Numbered from the stretch's first letter, positions 33,684 through 43,524 are shown. The stretch is 64,000 bases of DNA from TMP-24 sp041397305 (GCA_041397305.1 JAWKWX010000012.1:20495-84494), one strand, 5' to 3'. Numbers and translations are program-made. Notes: generated from the sequence alone by a model not told the origin.

Positions 33684-35225
33684 ATGTCGTCCCGCGCCGT
33701 AGCCGCCCATCAATATTCCGAAGATCAGGCCGAAGCCTGGGACCGCGTGGCCGAGATGCTTCTCGGCGCCGGGATCGATATCGAGGAGGGCGGGCTGGTG
33801 CCCGACGCGCCGGGCACGGCCTCGGTGCTTGCGCTGACGGGCAAGGCGGGATCGGGCAAGACCATGCTGCTGGCGGGGCTCACGCGGGCGCTGACCGAAG
33901 CGGGTGTCGAGATCGTGTCGGGCGACTACGAGGGCAAGCGCCGCAAGGATCGCCGGACGCTCGCGGTTCTTGCACCGACCAACAAGGCGGCCTCGGTCCT
34001 GCGCTCGCGCGGCGTGCCCGCGACCACGATCCATCGCATTCTCTACACGCCGGTCTATGACCCCGAATATGAAAAGATCGCCGAATGGCTGGCCGGCAGC
34101 GGCGACCGCCCGACGGTGGAGGGGCTGAGCGATCTGGCGCTTGACCGGGCGAAGGCCTTTTACGACCAGGTGAAATCCATCCCCGGCGCGCTGGCGGCCG
34201 CGGGCCTCAGGGGATCGGATTTCATTCTCGGCTGGAAGCGGCGCGAGGATCCCCTGGATGTGGGGTTCGTCGATGAAGCCTCGATGCTCGACGAACGCCA
34301 GTTCGAGGACCTGCGCGAGATTTTCCCGACGCTTGTCCTCTTCGGCGATCCCGCGCAGCTCGCGCCCGTGGGCCAGTCGGGCGAGATGGTCTTCGACCGG
34401 CTGCCTGCCGGGCGGCGCCTTCATCTGCACCGCGTCCACCGCCAGGCCGAAGACAATCCGATCCTCGATCTGGCGCATGCTTTGGGCGACGAGGCGCTGG
34501 AGTTCGAAACTTTCGAGCGGATGGTGGCCGATGCAGCGGCGCGTGACGACCGGGTGGTCTGGTCGGAACGGGTGGACGCCGGGCTGATGGCGCGATCGCC
34601 CGCGCTCGTCTGGCGCAACCAGACGCGGGTCCGGCTGATCCAGGCTTTCCGCGCGGCCTATGGCGCGCCTGCAGATGCGCTGCTGCCCGGCGAGCCGCTG
34701 ATCTGCGACGGGATCGAACTGCCGCTGAAGCACCGCAAGAAGCGGATCGACCTTGAGGCGCGCGGCCTGATCAAGGGCGCGCAGGTCATCTACCTCGGCC
34801 CCGGCAACAAGCCGGGCTTCTCTCGGCTTCATGTGATGGGCGCCGAGGATCCGCGCGTCTCGGCCGCCTCGATCATCAAGATCGAACTGCCGGACGAGGA
34901 AGAGCCCTTCATCCCCTATGCCGCCCGCATGGGCGCGGCCTTCCTGCATGGCGCTGCGGTGACGATCCACAAGGCGCAAGGCTCGCAATGGGAAGAGGTG
35001 CAGGTCTTCGCGCCTGACCTCTTTGTCGCCGCCCGCACCGGGCGCAGCGAGGCGGGCATTCCCTTGTGGAAACGCCTCGCCTATGTGGCGATCACCCGGG
35101 CCGAAAAGCGCCTGCACTGGGTGGTGCGCAACCGGCTGGCGCGTCCCGCGCTGCCCCTTGCCACCGACGACCTGCCACGAAACGTGGCGCCCCTGAGCCT
35201 CGATGCAACGGAGGCGGAGGTCTGA
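33684..35225 (+). CDS. RecD-like superfamily 1 ATP-dependent DNA helicase
   Basis: 513 residues. Motif I is ALTGKAGSGKTMLLAGL; motif Ia region APTNKAASVLRSRGVPATTI; motif II VGFVDEASMLDERQF; motif III LVLFGDPAQLAPVG; motif V/VI AVTIHKAQGSQWEEVQVF and LAYVAITRAEKRLHWV. The order and spacing match RecD2/Dda-type 5'-3' helicases, with a UvrD-like C-terminal domain. No RecBC partner is present, so it probably acts alone in recombination or repair. Confidence 0.92.
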   Translation: MSSRAVAAHQYSEDQAEAWDRVAEMLLGAGIDIEEGGLVPDAPGTASVLALTGKAGSGKTMLLAGLTRALTEAGVEIVSGDYEGKRRKDRRTLAVLAPTNKAASVLRSRGVPATTIHRILYTPVYDPEYEKIAEWLAGSGDRPTVEGLSDLALDRAKAFYDQVKSIPGALAAAGLRGSDFILGWKRREDPLDVGFVDEASMLDERQFEDLREIFPTLVLFGDPAQLAPVGQSGEMVFDRLPAGRRLHLHRVHRQAEDNPILDLAHALGDEALEFETFERMVADAAARDDRVVWSERVDAGLMARSPALVWRNQTRVRLIQAFRAAYGAPADALLPGEPLICDGIELPLKHRKKRIDLEARGLIKGAQVIYLGPGNKPGFSRLHVMGAEDPRVSAASIIKIELPDEEEPFIPYAARMGAAFLHGAAVTIHKAQGSQWEEVQVFAPDLFVAARTGRSEAGIPLWKRLAYVAITRAEKRLHWVVRNRLARPALPLATDDLPRNVAPLSLDATEAEV

Positions 35226-35378
35226 GGCGGCCGCGTTGATCGGCTGCGCCAGCGCCTTTCGCTGGAGGCACCCCCCGGGCGAGGCGTCCCGCCAGGGGCG
35301 CTGCCCGGCCCGGACCTGCCCGGGCTTCCGGTCCGTCGCCAAACCTTCTAGTCTTTCCGCAAATGAGGGAGATCGCCC

Positions 35379-35615
35379 ATGCGCTGCGTTTTCGTCCAGT
35401 TCCGCTGCCATCCCGGCAAGACCTACGAGGTCGCCGACGCAATCTACGACCGCGAGGTCGTGTCGGAACTTTATTCGACCTCCGGCGAATATGACCTGAT
35501 CGCAAAGGTCTATATCCCGGAAGAGGCCGACGTCGGCCATTGGCTGAACGAAAGGCTCTTCGGCATCGAGGGCATCAGCCGGACGCTCACCACCATGACC
35601 TTCAAGGCCTTCTGA
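35379..35615 (+). CDS. stand-alone Lrp/AsnC ligand-binding (RAM) domain protein
   Basis: 78 residues, matching the C-terminal alpha/beta RAM domain of Lrp/AsnC regulators without the HTH. The fold core CVFVQFRCHPGKTYEVADAI is followed by EVVSELYSTSGEYDLIAKVY and ends with IEGISRTLTTMTFKAF. Free RAM domains bind amino acids and can oligomerise. Its stop is immediately followed by the SDR start (35615/35616), so translation is coupled. Confidence 0.9.
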   Translation: MRCVFVQFRCHPGKTYEVADAIYDREVVSELYSTSGEYDLIAKVYIPEEADVGHWLNERLFGIEGISRTLTTMTFKAF

Positions 35616-36359
35616 ATGGCTGTACCTGCCACGCTCGTCGTCACCGGGGCCTCGGCCGGTATCGGCCGGGCGGTGGCCGAGCGCTTTCTCGATGCAGGCT
35701 GGAACGTGGCGCTCCTCGCGCGCCGCCGCGCCGCGCTCGACGCGGTGGCGGCCGGTCGGTCCAACGCTCTGGCCCTTGCTTGCGATGTCACCGACCCCTC
35801 GGCGGTCGAGGCGGCCTTTGCCGAGACGGCCCGGCGCTTCGGGCGGATCGACGTCCTGTTCAACAATGCGGGCATCTTCCCCAAGGCCGGCCTGATCGAC
35901 GAGATCGCGCTGGCCGACTGGCAGGCCGTCGTCGATGTGAACCTCAACGGCATGGTTCATGCCGCCCGCGCCGCCTTCCGCCAGATGCGGGCGCAGGTGC
36001 CTCAGGGCGGGCGGATCATCAACAACGGCTCGATCTCGGCCCATGCGCCGCGGCCCGGTTCGCTCGGCTATACGGTGACGAAACATGCGATCACCGGCCT
36101 GACCAAGGTCCTGGCGCTCGACGGGCGGCCGTTCGACATCGCTTGCGGCCAGATCGACATCGGCAATGCCGAGACCGAGCTTGCAAGCGCGCTGGGGCAG
36201 GGGGCGAAACAGGCCGACGGCAGCACCCGGCCGGAGCCGTTGATGGATGTCGCCCATGTCGCCGTTGCGGTCTATGGCATGGCCACGCTGCCCCCGTCGG
36301 CCAATGTCCTGAACCTGACGATCATGGCGACCAAGATGCCGTTCGTCGGCCGGGGCTAG
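35616..36359 (+). CDS. SDR family oxidoreductase
   Basis: 247 residues, NAD(P)-dependent. TLVVTGASAGIGRAVAERFL is the cofactor glycine motif, NNAGIF the NNAG motif, and GSISAHAPRPGSLGYTVTKH gives the Ser and YxxxK catalytic residues. The substrate is unknown. Its start abuts the RAM-domain gene, suggesting the regulator-like partner senses a related amino acid (inference). Confidence 0.93.
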   Translation: MAVPATLVVTGASAGIGRAVAERFLDAGWNVALLARRRAALDAVAAGRSNALALACDVTDPSAVEAAFAETARRFGRIDVLFNNAGIFPKAGLIDEIALADWQAVVDVNLNGMVHAARAAFRQMRAQVPQGGRIINNGSISAHAPRPGSLGYTVTKHAITGLTKVLALDGRPFDIACGQIDIGNAETELASALGQGAKQADGSTRPEPLMDVAHVAVAVYGMATLPPSANVLNLTIMATKMPFVGRG

Positions 36360-36371
36360 GCCGCGGCCAAC

Positions 36372-37130
36372 TCAGCGGCGCAGCATGCGGAAGCCCGCCG
36401 ACGCGCCCCAGCCCGCGACAGCGGCGATGACAAGGGCGAGCAGTCCGTAGGCGGCGGGCTGCTGGCGCGACAGGTTGAAAAGCCAGCGTTCCAGCCCGAC
36501 CTTGCGGACGAAGATGGTCTTTTCGTAAAGGTTCACCACCCGCCTGTCGCGCAGCAGGAAGATGCGGGTCTTGTAATTGCCCTCGACGAGATTGGCCGGC
36601 AGGTCGAAATCGGCGCGGAACAGGGTCTGTTCGGTCAGCCGCACCCCATATTGATCCAGCGTATAAAGGTGCTTCGCCTCGCGAAGGCGGATCAGCGCCT
36701 CTGTGAAGGCGGGCGAATCCTGGATCGTCTGCGGGGCGCCCACCGACCGTATGGCGCGCGGAATGGAAATGGCGTGGCGCAGATCCTCGGTGTCCGAGAT
36801 GATGTCGGAGAAGGCGCCGGTCGTCGCCACGGCGTAAAAGCTCGGCGCCCGGTCGATCACGACCTTGTCGGTGTTGATCCACAGGCCGAAGACACGGGCT
36901 TTGCGCCGCACCACCTCGGCCTCGCCCGGCCCTTCGAGCGTGATGATCACGTCAAGCGTGCCCGGCGGTACCGGCGCATCGCGCTTCACCGCGCCATAGA
37001 TCAATATGTCGGACCCGTCGAAATTCGCGGTGATGTCGATCCGGTCCTGGCTGAGGCCCGCAACCACGTCCTCTTCGGCGTGAAGCGGGCCTGAGAGGGC
37101 CAGAAGCGCGGCGATGAGCAGGCGCTTCAT
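36372..37130 (-). CDS. TIGR02186 family membrane-associated protein
   Basis: 252 residues with an N-terminal signal (MKRLLIAALLALSGPLHAEE) and a C-terminal transmembrane helix (AAYGLLALVIAAVAGWGASA). The beta-rich middle (FDGSDILIYGAVKRDAPVPP, RKARVFGLWINTDKV) is the TIGR02186 pattern. These proteins are typically next to a TSUP permease. Here the gene overlaps the TSUP gene by four bases, so it follows it in one operon. Confidence 0.9.
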   Translation of the reverse strand: MKRLLIAALLALSGPLHAEEDVVAGLSQDRIDITANFDGSDILIYGAVKRDAPVPPGTLDVIITLEGPGEAEVVRRKARVFGLWINTDKVVIDRAPSFYAVATTGAFSDIISDTEDLRHAISIPRAIRSVGAPQTIQDSPAFTEALIRLREAKHLYTLDQYGVRLTEQTLFRADFDLPANLVEGNYKTRIFLLRDRRVVNLYEKTIFVRKVGLERWLFNLSRQQPAAYGLLALVIAAVAGWGASAGFRMLRR

Positions 37131-38041
37131 GCCCGGCTCCCGACGGCGATCGAATAAAGATCGTCGGGCTGCACCAGCAGGTCAAGGGCGAGCTTGCCCG
37201 CGACCAGGAGGACGAGAAGCGCGAGAAGCACGCGCAGATGTTCCGCCCGGAGCCGGAGCGCCAGTTGCGCGCCGATCTGGGCGCCGATCACGCCGCCGAG
37301 GATCAGCATCAGCGCCAGCATCAGATCCACCGACTGGTTGGTCCAGGCATGCATGAAGGTGGTGAAGGCCGCGACGAAGATGATCTGGAAAAGCGAGGTC
37401 CCCACGACGACCTTGGTCGGCATGCCGAGGATGTAGATCATCGCGGGCACCATGAGGAAGCCGCCGCCCACCCCCATGACCGCCGCCAGAACGCCCACGA
37501 AGAAACCGACCAGAAGCGGCGGGATCACGCTGATATAAAGGCCCGAGGTGCGGAACTTGAGCTTGAAGGGCAGCTTGTGCACCCACATGTGCTGATGCCG
37601 CTTGATCGGCGCGGCGCTCTTCGATCGCCTGAGCGCCCGCAGGCTTTCCTGCAGCATCATCGCGCCCACCGTGCCGAGGAACACGACATAGGCAAGCTGC
37701 ACCGTCAGGTCGATCTGCCCCAGACGCGAGAGATAGTTGAACACCCAGATGCCGGAGGCCGATCCCGCCATGCCGCCCGCAAGCAGGACCGTGCCCATGC
37801 GGATGTCGACCGTCTTGCGCTTGAGATGCGCAAGCACGCCCGAGACCGAGGAGGCCACCACCTGATTGGCCCCGGTCGCGACAGCGACGGTCGGCGGAAT
37901 GCCGATGAAGAAGAGAAGCGGCGTGATGATGAAGCCGCCGCCGACCCCGAAGAGGCCCGACAGAACACCCACGATGCCGCCGAGCCCGAAGAGCACGAAG
38001 GCATTCACGGAAACCTCGGCAATCGGCAGATAAAACTGCAT
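37127..38041 (-). CDS. TSUP (TauE/SafE) family membrane transporter
   Basis: 304 residues from the ATG at 38041 (MQFYLPIAEVSVNAFVLFGL); the upstream ORF extension is not plausible. Hydrophobic, about eight helices. LSGLFGVGGGFIITPLLFFI and VLAAVMGVGGGFLMVPAMIY are the duplicated TSUP motifs. It pairs with the TIGR02186 gene by a four-base overlap. The substrate is unknown, with sulfur-anion export possible. Confidence 0.92.
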   Translation of the reverse strand: MQFYLPIAEVSVNAFVLFGLGGIVGVLSGLFGVGGGFIITPLLFFIGIPPTVAVATGANQVVASSVSGVLAHLKRKTVDIRMGTVLLAGGMAGSASGIWVFNYLSRLGQIDLTVQLAYVVFLGTVGAMMLQESLRALRRSKSAAPIKRHQHMWVHKLPFKLKFRTSGLYISVIPPLLVGFFVGVLAAVMGVGGGFLMVPAMIYILGMPTKVVVGTSLFQIIFVAAFTTFMHAWTNQSVDLMLALMLILGGVIGAQIGAQLALRLRAEHLRVLLALLVLLVAGKLALDLLVQPDDLYSIAVGSRA

Positions 38042-38296
38042 CGGGGCCTGTCGCGGCAGGGGTGAAAGCTTGCTCTCCGTGATGCGGCGAGTTTTCGGGA
38101 CTGTCAAAGGCAGATGGACAAAATATCCCGTGATCCGGTCACGTTTTGGGTCAGGATTGCAACAGAGACTCACATTGCCGACCGATTGGCGCGTCCTGTC
38201 TCCCCGCTGCGGCCTTGTCGACGCATGTCGTGCACCCGTCGGTCGTGCCAGCATGTCGACATGGGCCCCCGGTGCGCGCCGCGTCCCGCGCCCGGC

Positions 38297-39265
38297 TCAG
38301 CGCTCCTTCACGTAGGGCTCGCCGCCCGCGCGGGGCGGGATGGCGCGGCCGACGAAACCGGCCAGCACGATGACCGTCAGGATATAGGGCAGGGCGTCCA
38401 GTGCGGCGACCGGCACATCGAATCCGACCGTCCGGGTGATCACGTCGGGCCTGAGCGCCAGTGCCTGAAGGAAGCCGAAGAGCATCGTCGCCCCAAGCGC
38501 CGCCCAGGGCCGCCATTTGGCGAAGATGAGCGCGGCAAGCGCGATATAGCCGCGCCCCGCCGTCATCTCGCGCCCGAAGCCCGCCTGAAGGCCCGCCGAC
38601 ATGTAGGCGCCCGCGAGGCCGCAGAGGATGCCGGTGATGATCACCGCCGAAAAGCGCAGCCGGACGACCGAAACACCGGCGGTGTCGACAGAGGCCGGGT
38701 TTTCGCCCACCGCGCGCAGGCGAAGCCCGAAACGGGTCCGGAACAGGACCCACCAGGTCAGCGGCACCAGAAGGAAGGCGACATAGACGAGGATCACATG
38801 GCCCGACAGGACCTTCGCATAGAAGGGGCCGAGAAGCGGGATCGAAGACAGCGCCTCGGCGAAGGGCAGGGTGATCGGATTGAATCGGCCCTCGCCGCTC
38901 AGGGGTGGTGTGCGGCCGCCCTGCTGGAACAGCGCCTGCGCGATCAGGACCGTGATCCCCGAGGCCACGAAATTGAGCGCGACACCGGAAATGAGCTGGT
39001 TGCCGCGGAAGGTGATCGAGGCGACGCCATGAACGAGCGCGAAGCACAGCGACCCGGCGATCCCGGCCAGAAGCCCGATCCAGACCGACCCGGTGATCGC
39101 GGCGACGGCACCCGTGCACATGGCGGCCATCAGCATCTTGCCTTCCAGCCCGATGTCGAAAATGCCCGCGCGTTCGGAATAGAGCCCGGCGAGGCAGGCC
39201 AGCAGAAGCGGCGTGCCGAAACGGATCGAGGCGCCGAGAATCTGCAGGAGCGTTTCGTAATCCAT
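38297..39265 (-). CDS. nucleoside-type ABC transporter permease 2
   Basis: 322 residues from the ATG at 39265 (MDYETLLQILGASIRFGTPL). About nine hydrophobic segments. LYSERAGIFDIGLEGKMLMA is the BPD_transp_2 signature. It is the last gene of a four-gene operon with overlapping stop and start codons. Confidence 0.93.
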   Translation of the reverse strand: MDYETLLQILGASIRFGTPLLLACLAGLYSERAGIFDIGLEGKMLMAAMCTGAVAAITGSVWIGLLAGIAGSLCFALVHGVASITFRGNQLISGVALNFVASGITVLIAQALFQQGGRTPPLSGEGRFNPITLPFAEALSSIPLLGPFYAKVLSGHVILVYVAFLLVPLTWWVLFRTRFGLRLRAVGENPASVDTAGVSVVRLRFSAVIITGILCGLAGAYMSAGLQAGFGREMTAGRGYIALAALIFAKWRPWAALGATMLFGFLQALALRPDVITRTVGFDVPVAALDALPYILTVIVLAGFVGRAIPPRAGGEPYVKER

Positions 39266-40359
39266 CAGGCCGCCCCCTTCGCCAGGCTCGGGCGGAAGAC
39301 GAAGCCCAGCATCATCCGCACCATCTGGTCGAGCGCCCCGGTGAAGAGGATCACCAGACCCTGCACGACTGTCCGGAGTTCGATCGGGATCGAGGTCCAG
39401 AGGCCAAGCTCGGCCCCGCCCTGGAAGAGGAAGCCGAAGAGGATCGCGGCCAGGATCACGCCGACCGGATGGTTCCTGCCCATCAGCGCGACGGCGATGC
39501 CGATGAAGCCCGCGCCTTCGGACGCGTTCTGCAACAGCCGCCCGCTTTCGCCCATCACGTTGTTGATCGCCATCAGGCCCGACAGCCCGCCCGAGATCAG
39601 CATGGCCACCATGATGATCTTGAACGAGGAAATCCCCGCATAGGCCGCCGCCTTTTCCGACTTGCCGAACGCGCGGATCTCGTAGCCAAGCCGCGTGCGC
39701 CACAGCAGGACCCAGACCAGCCAGGCGCAGATCAGAGCGATGAAGAAGGTCACGTTCGCGGGCACCTGCTTGGTGAAAATGAGGCTCAGGCCCGGAATCT
39801 CATGCAAGGTCGGCAGCGCGGTGCCTTCGGGAAAGTTGGCCGAGGCCGGGTCCATCTGGCCCGGCGGGCGCAGCACGTTCACCAGGATATGGATCATCAG
39901 GGCCGCGGCGATATAGTTGAACATGATCGTGGTGATCACGATATGGCTGCCGCGCCTGGCCTGCAGATAGGCCGGGATCGCCGCCCAGGCCGCGCCGAAC
40001 ACGGCCGCGCCGATCATCGCCACCGGAAGCGCGAGCGTCCAGTGCGGCCAGTTCATCGACAGGCAAACCAGCGCCACGCCAAGCCCGCCCAACTGCGCCT
40101 GACCTTCGCCGCCAATGTTGAAGAGACTGCCGTGAAAGGCGACCGTCACGGCAAGGCCTGTGAAGATGAAGCTCGTCGCGTAATAAAGCGTATAGCCCCA
40201 GGCATAGGGCGAGCCCACGGCACCCTCGACCATGACCGAAAGCGCCTCCTTCGGGCTCTGCCCGATCGCCAGAAGCACGATGGCCGAAAAGATCGCCGCG
40301 AGAAGCAGGCTGATGAGCGGGACGAGCACCACGTCCGCCCAGGTCGGAAGTTTCACCAT
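39265..40359 (-). CDS. nucleoside-type ABC transporter permease 1
   Basis: 364 residues, many transmembrane helices, BPD_transp_2 family. LFNIGGEGQAQLGGLGVALV and AIPAYLQARRGSHIVITTIM match the first permease of BMP-type nucleoside transporters. Start and stop both overlap neighbours by one to four bases, indicating strict coupling. Confidence 0.93.
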   Translation of the reverse strand: MVKLPTWADVVLVPLISLLLAAIFSAIVLLAIGQSPKEALSVMVEGAVGSPYAWGYTLYYATSFIFTGLAVTVAFHGSLFNIGGEGQAQLGGLGVALVCLSMNWPHWTLALPVAMIGAAVFGAAWAAIPAYLQARRGSHIVITTIMFNYIAAALMIHILVNVLRPPGQMDPASANFPEGTALPTLHEIPGLSLIFTKQVPANVTFFIALICAWLVWVLLWRTRLGYEIRAFGKSEKAAAYAGISSFKIIMVAMLISGGLSGLMAINNVMGESGRLLQNASEGAGFIGIAVALMGRNHPVGVILAAILFGFLFQGGAELGLWTSIPIELRTVVQGLVILFTGALDQMVRMMLGFVFRPSLAKGAA

Positions 40360-41924
40360 CAGGCCGCCTCCCCGCTGACGCCCGCCATCAGAAGCCCGAG
40401 TTCCCGTTCGTCGGTCTCGTCGGGCAGCTTCTCGCCCATGATATGGCCGTCGAACATCACCGCGATCCGGTCCGACAGGCTCATGATTTCGTCGAGTTCC
40501 ACCGAGACCAGAAGGATCGCCTTGCCCGCGTCCCTGAGTTCGATGATGCGCTTGTGGATGAACTCGATGGCGCCGATATCGACGCCGCGTGTCGGTTGCC
40601 CGACCAGAAGCACATCCGGATCGCTTTCGATCTCGCGCGCGACCACGATCTTCTGCTGGTTGCCGCCCGAGAAGCTCTTGGCGGGCAGGCTGGCGATCGG
40701 CGGGCGGACATCGAAGGTCTGCATCTTCCTTTCGGTGTCTGCGCGGATCGCCTCATTGTCCATCAGAAGCGCATTCTTCTGGTATTGCGGCGCGTTGTGA
40801 TAGCCGAAGGCCACATTCTCCCAGGCCGCGAAATCCATGATCAGGCCCAGCATCTGCCGGTCCTCCGGGATATGGCCCAGCCCCGCCTCGCGTCGTGACC
40901 GCCCGTCGGCGCCGGGGCCGGACAGGGGCAGGTCGGCGCCTTTGAGCGTCACCTTGCCCGTGGCCTTCTGGATGCCGCCAAGGGCCGCCAGAAGTTCGGA
41001 TTGGCCATTGCCCGCGACGCCCGCAATGCCGAGGATCTCGCCCTTGCGGATCTCGAACGACACGCCTTTCAGCCGCTCGACCTTCGCCTCGTCGACGACG
41101 CGCAGGTTCTCGACCTTCAGCACCACCTCGCCCGGCGTGGCGGGGCCCTTCTCGACCTCCAGAAGCACCTTGCGGCCGACCATCAGCTCGGCCAGTTCCT
41201 CGGGGCTCGTCTCGGCGGTCGTCACATGGCCCACCATCGTGCCGCGCCGCATCACGCTGACATTGTCGGTATTCTCGATGATCTCGCGCAGCTTGTGGGT
41301 GATGACGATGATGGTTTTTCCCTGCTCCTTCAACCCCTTGAGGATGCGGAACAGGTGATCGGCCTCGGACGGCGTCAAAACGCCCGTCGGCTCGTCCAGG
41401 ATCAGGATATCGGCCTGCCGGTACAGCGCCTTGAGAATCTCCACACGCTGCTGATGGCCGACCGACAGGTCCTCGATCAGCGCGTCGGGATCGACGTCCA
41501 GCTCATATTCATGTGCCAGATCGGTCAGGACCTTGCGCGCCTTGGCGAGCGAGGTGTTGAGAAGCGGGCCGTCCTCGACGCCAAGGACGACATTTTCGAG
41601 GACGGTGAAATTCTGCACCAGCTTGAAATGCTGGAAGACCATGCCGATGCCCGCGCGGATTGCGGCCTGGCTGTCGGGGATGGCGGTCAGGCGGCCGTCG
41701 ATCAGGATCTCGCCCGCGTCGGCCTTGTAGAAGCCGTAGAGGATCGACATGAGCGTTGATTTGCCCGCGCCATTCTCGCCGATGATCCCGTGGATCGTGC
41801 CCTTGGACACGACGATCGAAATGTCCTTGTTGGCCTGCACCGGGCCGAAGGCCTTCGAGATGCCGCGCAATTCGATCGCGGGAGCGGCAGTTGCCTGCCG
41901 CCCCTCCTGAACGCCCCCCGTCAT
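40359..41924 (-). CDS. nucleoside-type ABC transporter ATP-binding protein (two NBDs)
   Basis: 521 residues with two nucleotide-binding domains. NBD1: IIGENGAGKSTLMSILYGFY (Walker A), DLSVGHQQRVEILKALY (signature), ILILDEPTGVLTPSEAD (Walker B). NBD2: GVAGNGQSELLAALGG (degenerate Walker A) and FSGGNQQKIVVAREI (signature). The double-NBD layout and GNGQSE motif are typical of ribose/nucleoside importers. Confidence 0.95.
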   Translation of the reverse strand: MTGGVQEGRQATAAPAIELRGISKAFGPVQANKDISIVVSKGTIHGIIGENGAGKSTLMSILYGFYKADAGEILIDGRLTAIPDSQAAIRAGIGMVFQHFKLVQNFTVLENVVLGVEDGPLLNTSLAKARKVLTDLAHEYELDVDPDALIEDLSVGHQQRVEILKALYRQADILILDEPTGVLTPSEADHLFRILKGLKEQGKTIIVITHKLREIIENTDNVSVMRRGTMVGHVTTAETSPEELAELMVGRKVLLEVEKGPATPGEVVLKVENLRVVDEAKVERLKGVSFEIRKGEILGIAGVAGNGQSELLAALGGIQKATGKVTLKGADLPLSGPGADGRSRREAGLGHIPEDRQMLGLIMDFAAWENVAFGYHNAPQYQKNALLMDNEAIRADTERKMQTFDVRPPIASLPAKSFSGGNQQKIVVAREIESDPDVLLVGQPTRGVDIGAIEFIHKRIIELRDAGKAILLVSVELDEIMSLSDRIAVMFDGHIMGEKLPDETDERELGLLMAGVSGEAA

Positions 41925-41932
41925 CGGTCAGC

Positions 41933-42922
41933 TCACTCGACCGGGCAGGTGTTGTCCGCCATATAGTCGTGGACCGAGATTTCGCCCGCCTTGATCTTCT
42001 CGGCGGCCGCATCCACGGCGGCCTTCATGTCGGCGCTGACGAGCGACGCGTTGTTGTCGTCCAGCGCATAGCCCACGCCATCGGCCTTGAGATCCATGAC
42101 ATTGACGCCGGTCTTGAGGTCGGCGCCTTCCTTGAAGGCCTCGTAGACGGCATTGTCGACGCGCTTCAGCATCGAGGTCAGAACCTGGCCCGGATGCAGG
42201 TGGTTCTGGTTGCTGTCCACGCCGATCGACAGGATGCCTTCGTCTGCGGCGGCCTGCAGCACGCCGATGCCGGTGCCGCCGGCGGCGGCATAGATCACGT
42301 CCGCACCTTGCGATTTCTGTGCCTTGGCAAGCTCGGCGCCCTTCACCGGATCGTTCCAGGCGGCCGGCGTCGTGCCGGTCATGTTCTGGATGACCTTGGC
42401 GTCAGGGTTCACCGCCTTCACCCCCTGCACATAGCCGCAGGCGAATTTGTGGATCAGCGGAATGTCCATGCCGCCGATGAAGCCCACCGTGCCGGTCTTC
42501 GAGGCCATCGCCGCCATCATGCCGACGAGGTAGGAGCCCTGCTCCTCGGTGAAGACCACCGATTTGACGTTCGGCTGATCGACCACCATGTCGACGATGG
42601 CGAACTTGGTGTCGGGGAAGTCCGGCGCGACCTTGGCCAGCACGTCACCGAAGGCAAAGCCGGTCATGACGACGGGGTTGGCGCCCGCTTCGGCCAGACG
42701 GCGCAGCGCCTGTTCGCGCTGGGCTTCCGACTGCATTTCCAGCTCCTTGAACGTGCCGCCGGTCTCGGCCGCCCAGCGCTGCGCACCGTTGAAGGCCGCT
42801 TCGTTGAACGACTTGTCGAACTTGCCGCCGAGATCGAAGATGATCGCCGGATCGGCAGCGGCGAGGCCCGCGGTCAGTGCAAGCGACGCGGCGGCGCCGA
42901 GGAATTTGTGCATGAGGCTCAT
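41933..42922 (-). CDS. BMP family periplasmic substrate-binding protein
   Basis: 329 residues from the ATG at 42922 (MSLMHKFLGAAASLALTAGL), a Sec signal peptide without a lipobox Cys, so it is a soluble periplasmic protein. IIFDLGGKFDKSFNEAAFNG and VGFIGGMDIPLIHKFACGY are basic-membrane-protein (PF02608) motifs. These bind nucleosides or related ligands. It is the first gene of the transporter operon. Confidence 0.93.
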   Translation of the reverse strand: MSLMHKFLGAAASLALTAGLAAADPAIIFDLGGKFDKSFNEAAFNGAQRWAAETGGTFKELEMQSEAQREQALRRLAEAGANPVVMTGFAFGDVLAKVAPDFPDTKFAIVDMVVDQPNVKSVVFTEEQGSYLVGMMAAMASKTGTVGFIGGMDIPLIHKFACGYVQGVKAVNPDAKVIQNMTGTTPAAWNDPVKGAELAKAQKSQGADVIYAAAGGTGIGVLQAAADEGILSIGVDSNQNHLHPGQVLTSMLKRVDNAVYEAFKEGADLKTGVNVMDLKADGVGYALDDNNASLVSADMKAAVDAAAEKIKAGEISVHDYMADNTCPVE

Positions 42923-43095
42923 GTCTGGCTCCCTGAATGAACATCGGTCCAATTGCGGACGGCCCCGCCGGGGCAGGGCGATCTCTGTCGGATCGGACTG
43001 ATTAGCGCCGAAGGCTGCGGGGCGGTCAACAGGATTCTCGGGGCTTGACAGCAAACGTTGACTAAAAGGTCAAATATGTTTGCGCTATCAGTCCC

Positions 43096-43524
43096 CTATG
43101 ATGTGGCTGCCGCAAGGTCACATGCCATTACCAAAGCGTCGATGCGGGACGCGCCGTCGGTGAAGTAACCCCGGCGGATGGCGATCTGGGTGAAGCCTGC
43201 CGCCCGGTAGAGCCTGATGGCCGACTCGTTGCCCGCCGCGACTTCCAGGAACAGGCGCTTCGCCGCCCGGTCGCGCGCCATCGCGATCAGGTCCGCCAGC
43301 AGCGCCCGCCCGATACCCCGGCCCTGCGCGTCGGGCCGCACGGCGATGGTCAGCAGTTCCGCCTCACCTGCGGCGGCACGCCCGAGCGCGAAGCCTTCGG
43401 GGCGATGGGCGAGGAAACAGAGCGGATCGTCGAGAAGCCCCGCGACCTCCGCCGCCGACCAGGGGCGGGGAAAGGTGAAGGCCGCCGCATGGAGCGCGGC
43501 AAGCGCCTCCGCCGATGGCCTCAC
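43096..43524 (-). CDS. rimI: ribosomal-protein-alanine N-acetyltransferase
   Basis: 142 residues from a GTG at 43524 that overlaps the tsaB stop (GTGA). GNAT fold with AVRPDAQGRGIGRALLADLI for acetyl-CoA binding and VAAGNESAIRLYRAAGF. The tsaB-rimI arrangement is common in alphaproteobacteria and supports RimI identity over another GNAT. The longer upstream ORF is antisense or out of frame with tsaB. Confidence 0.88.
   Translation of the reverse strand: MRPSAEALAALHAAAFTFPRPWSAAEVAGLLDDPLCFLAHRPEGFALGRAAAGEAELLTIAVRPDAQGRGIGRALLADLIAMARDRAAKRLFLEVAAGNESAIRLYRAAGFTQIAIRRGYFTDGASRIDALVMACDLAAATS

Noticed and set aside
33420..36257. 945-residue minus-strand ORF opposite the helicase, RAM and SDR genes
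   Set aside because: Spans three real genes on the other strand and has only composition-driven openness.
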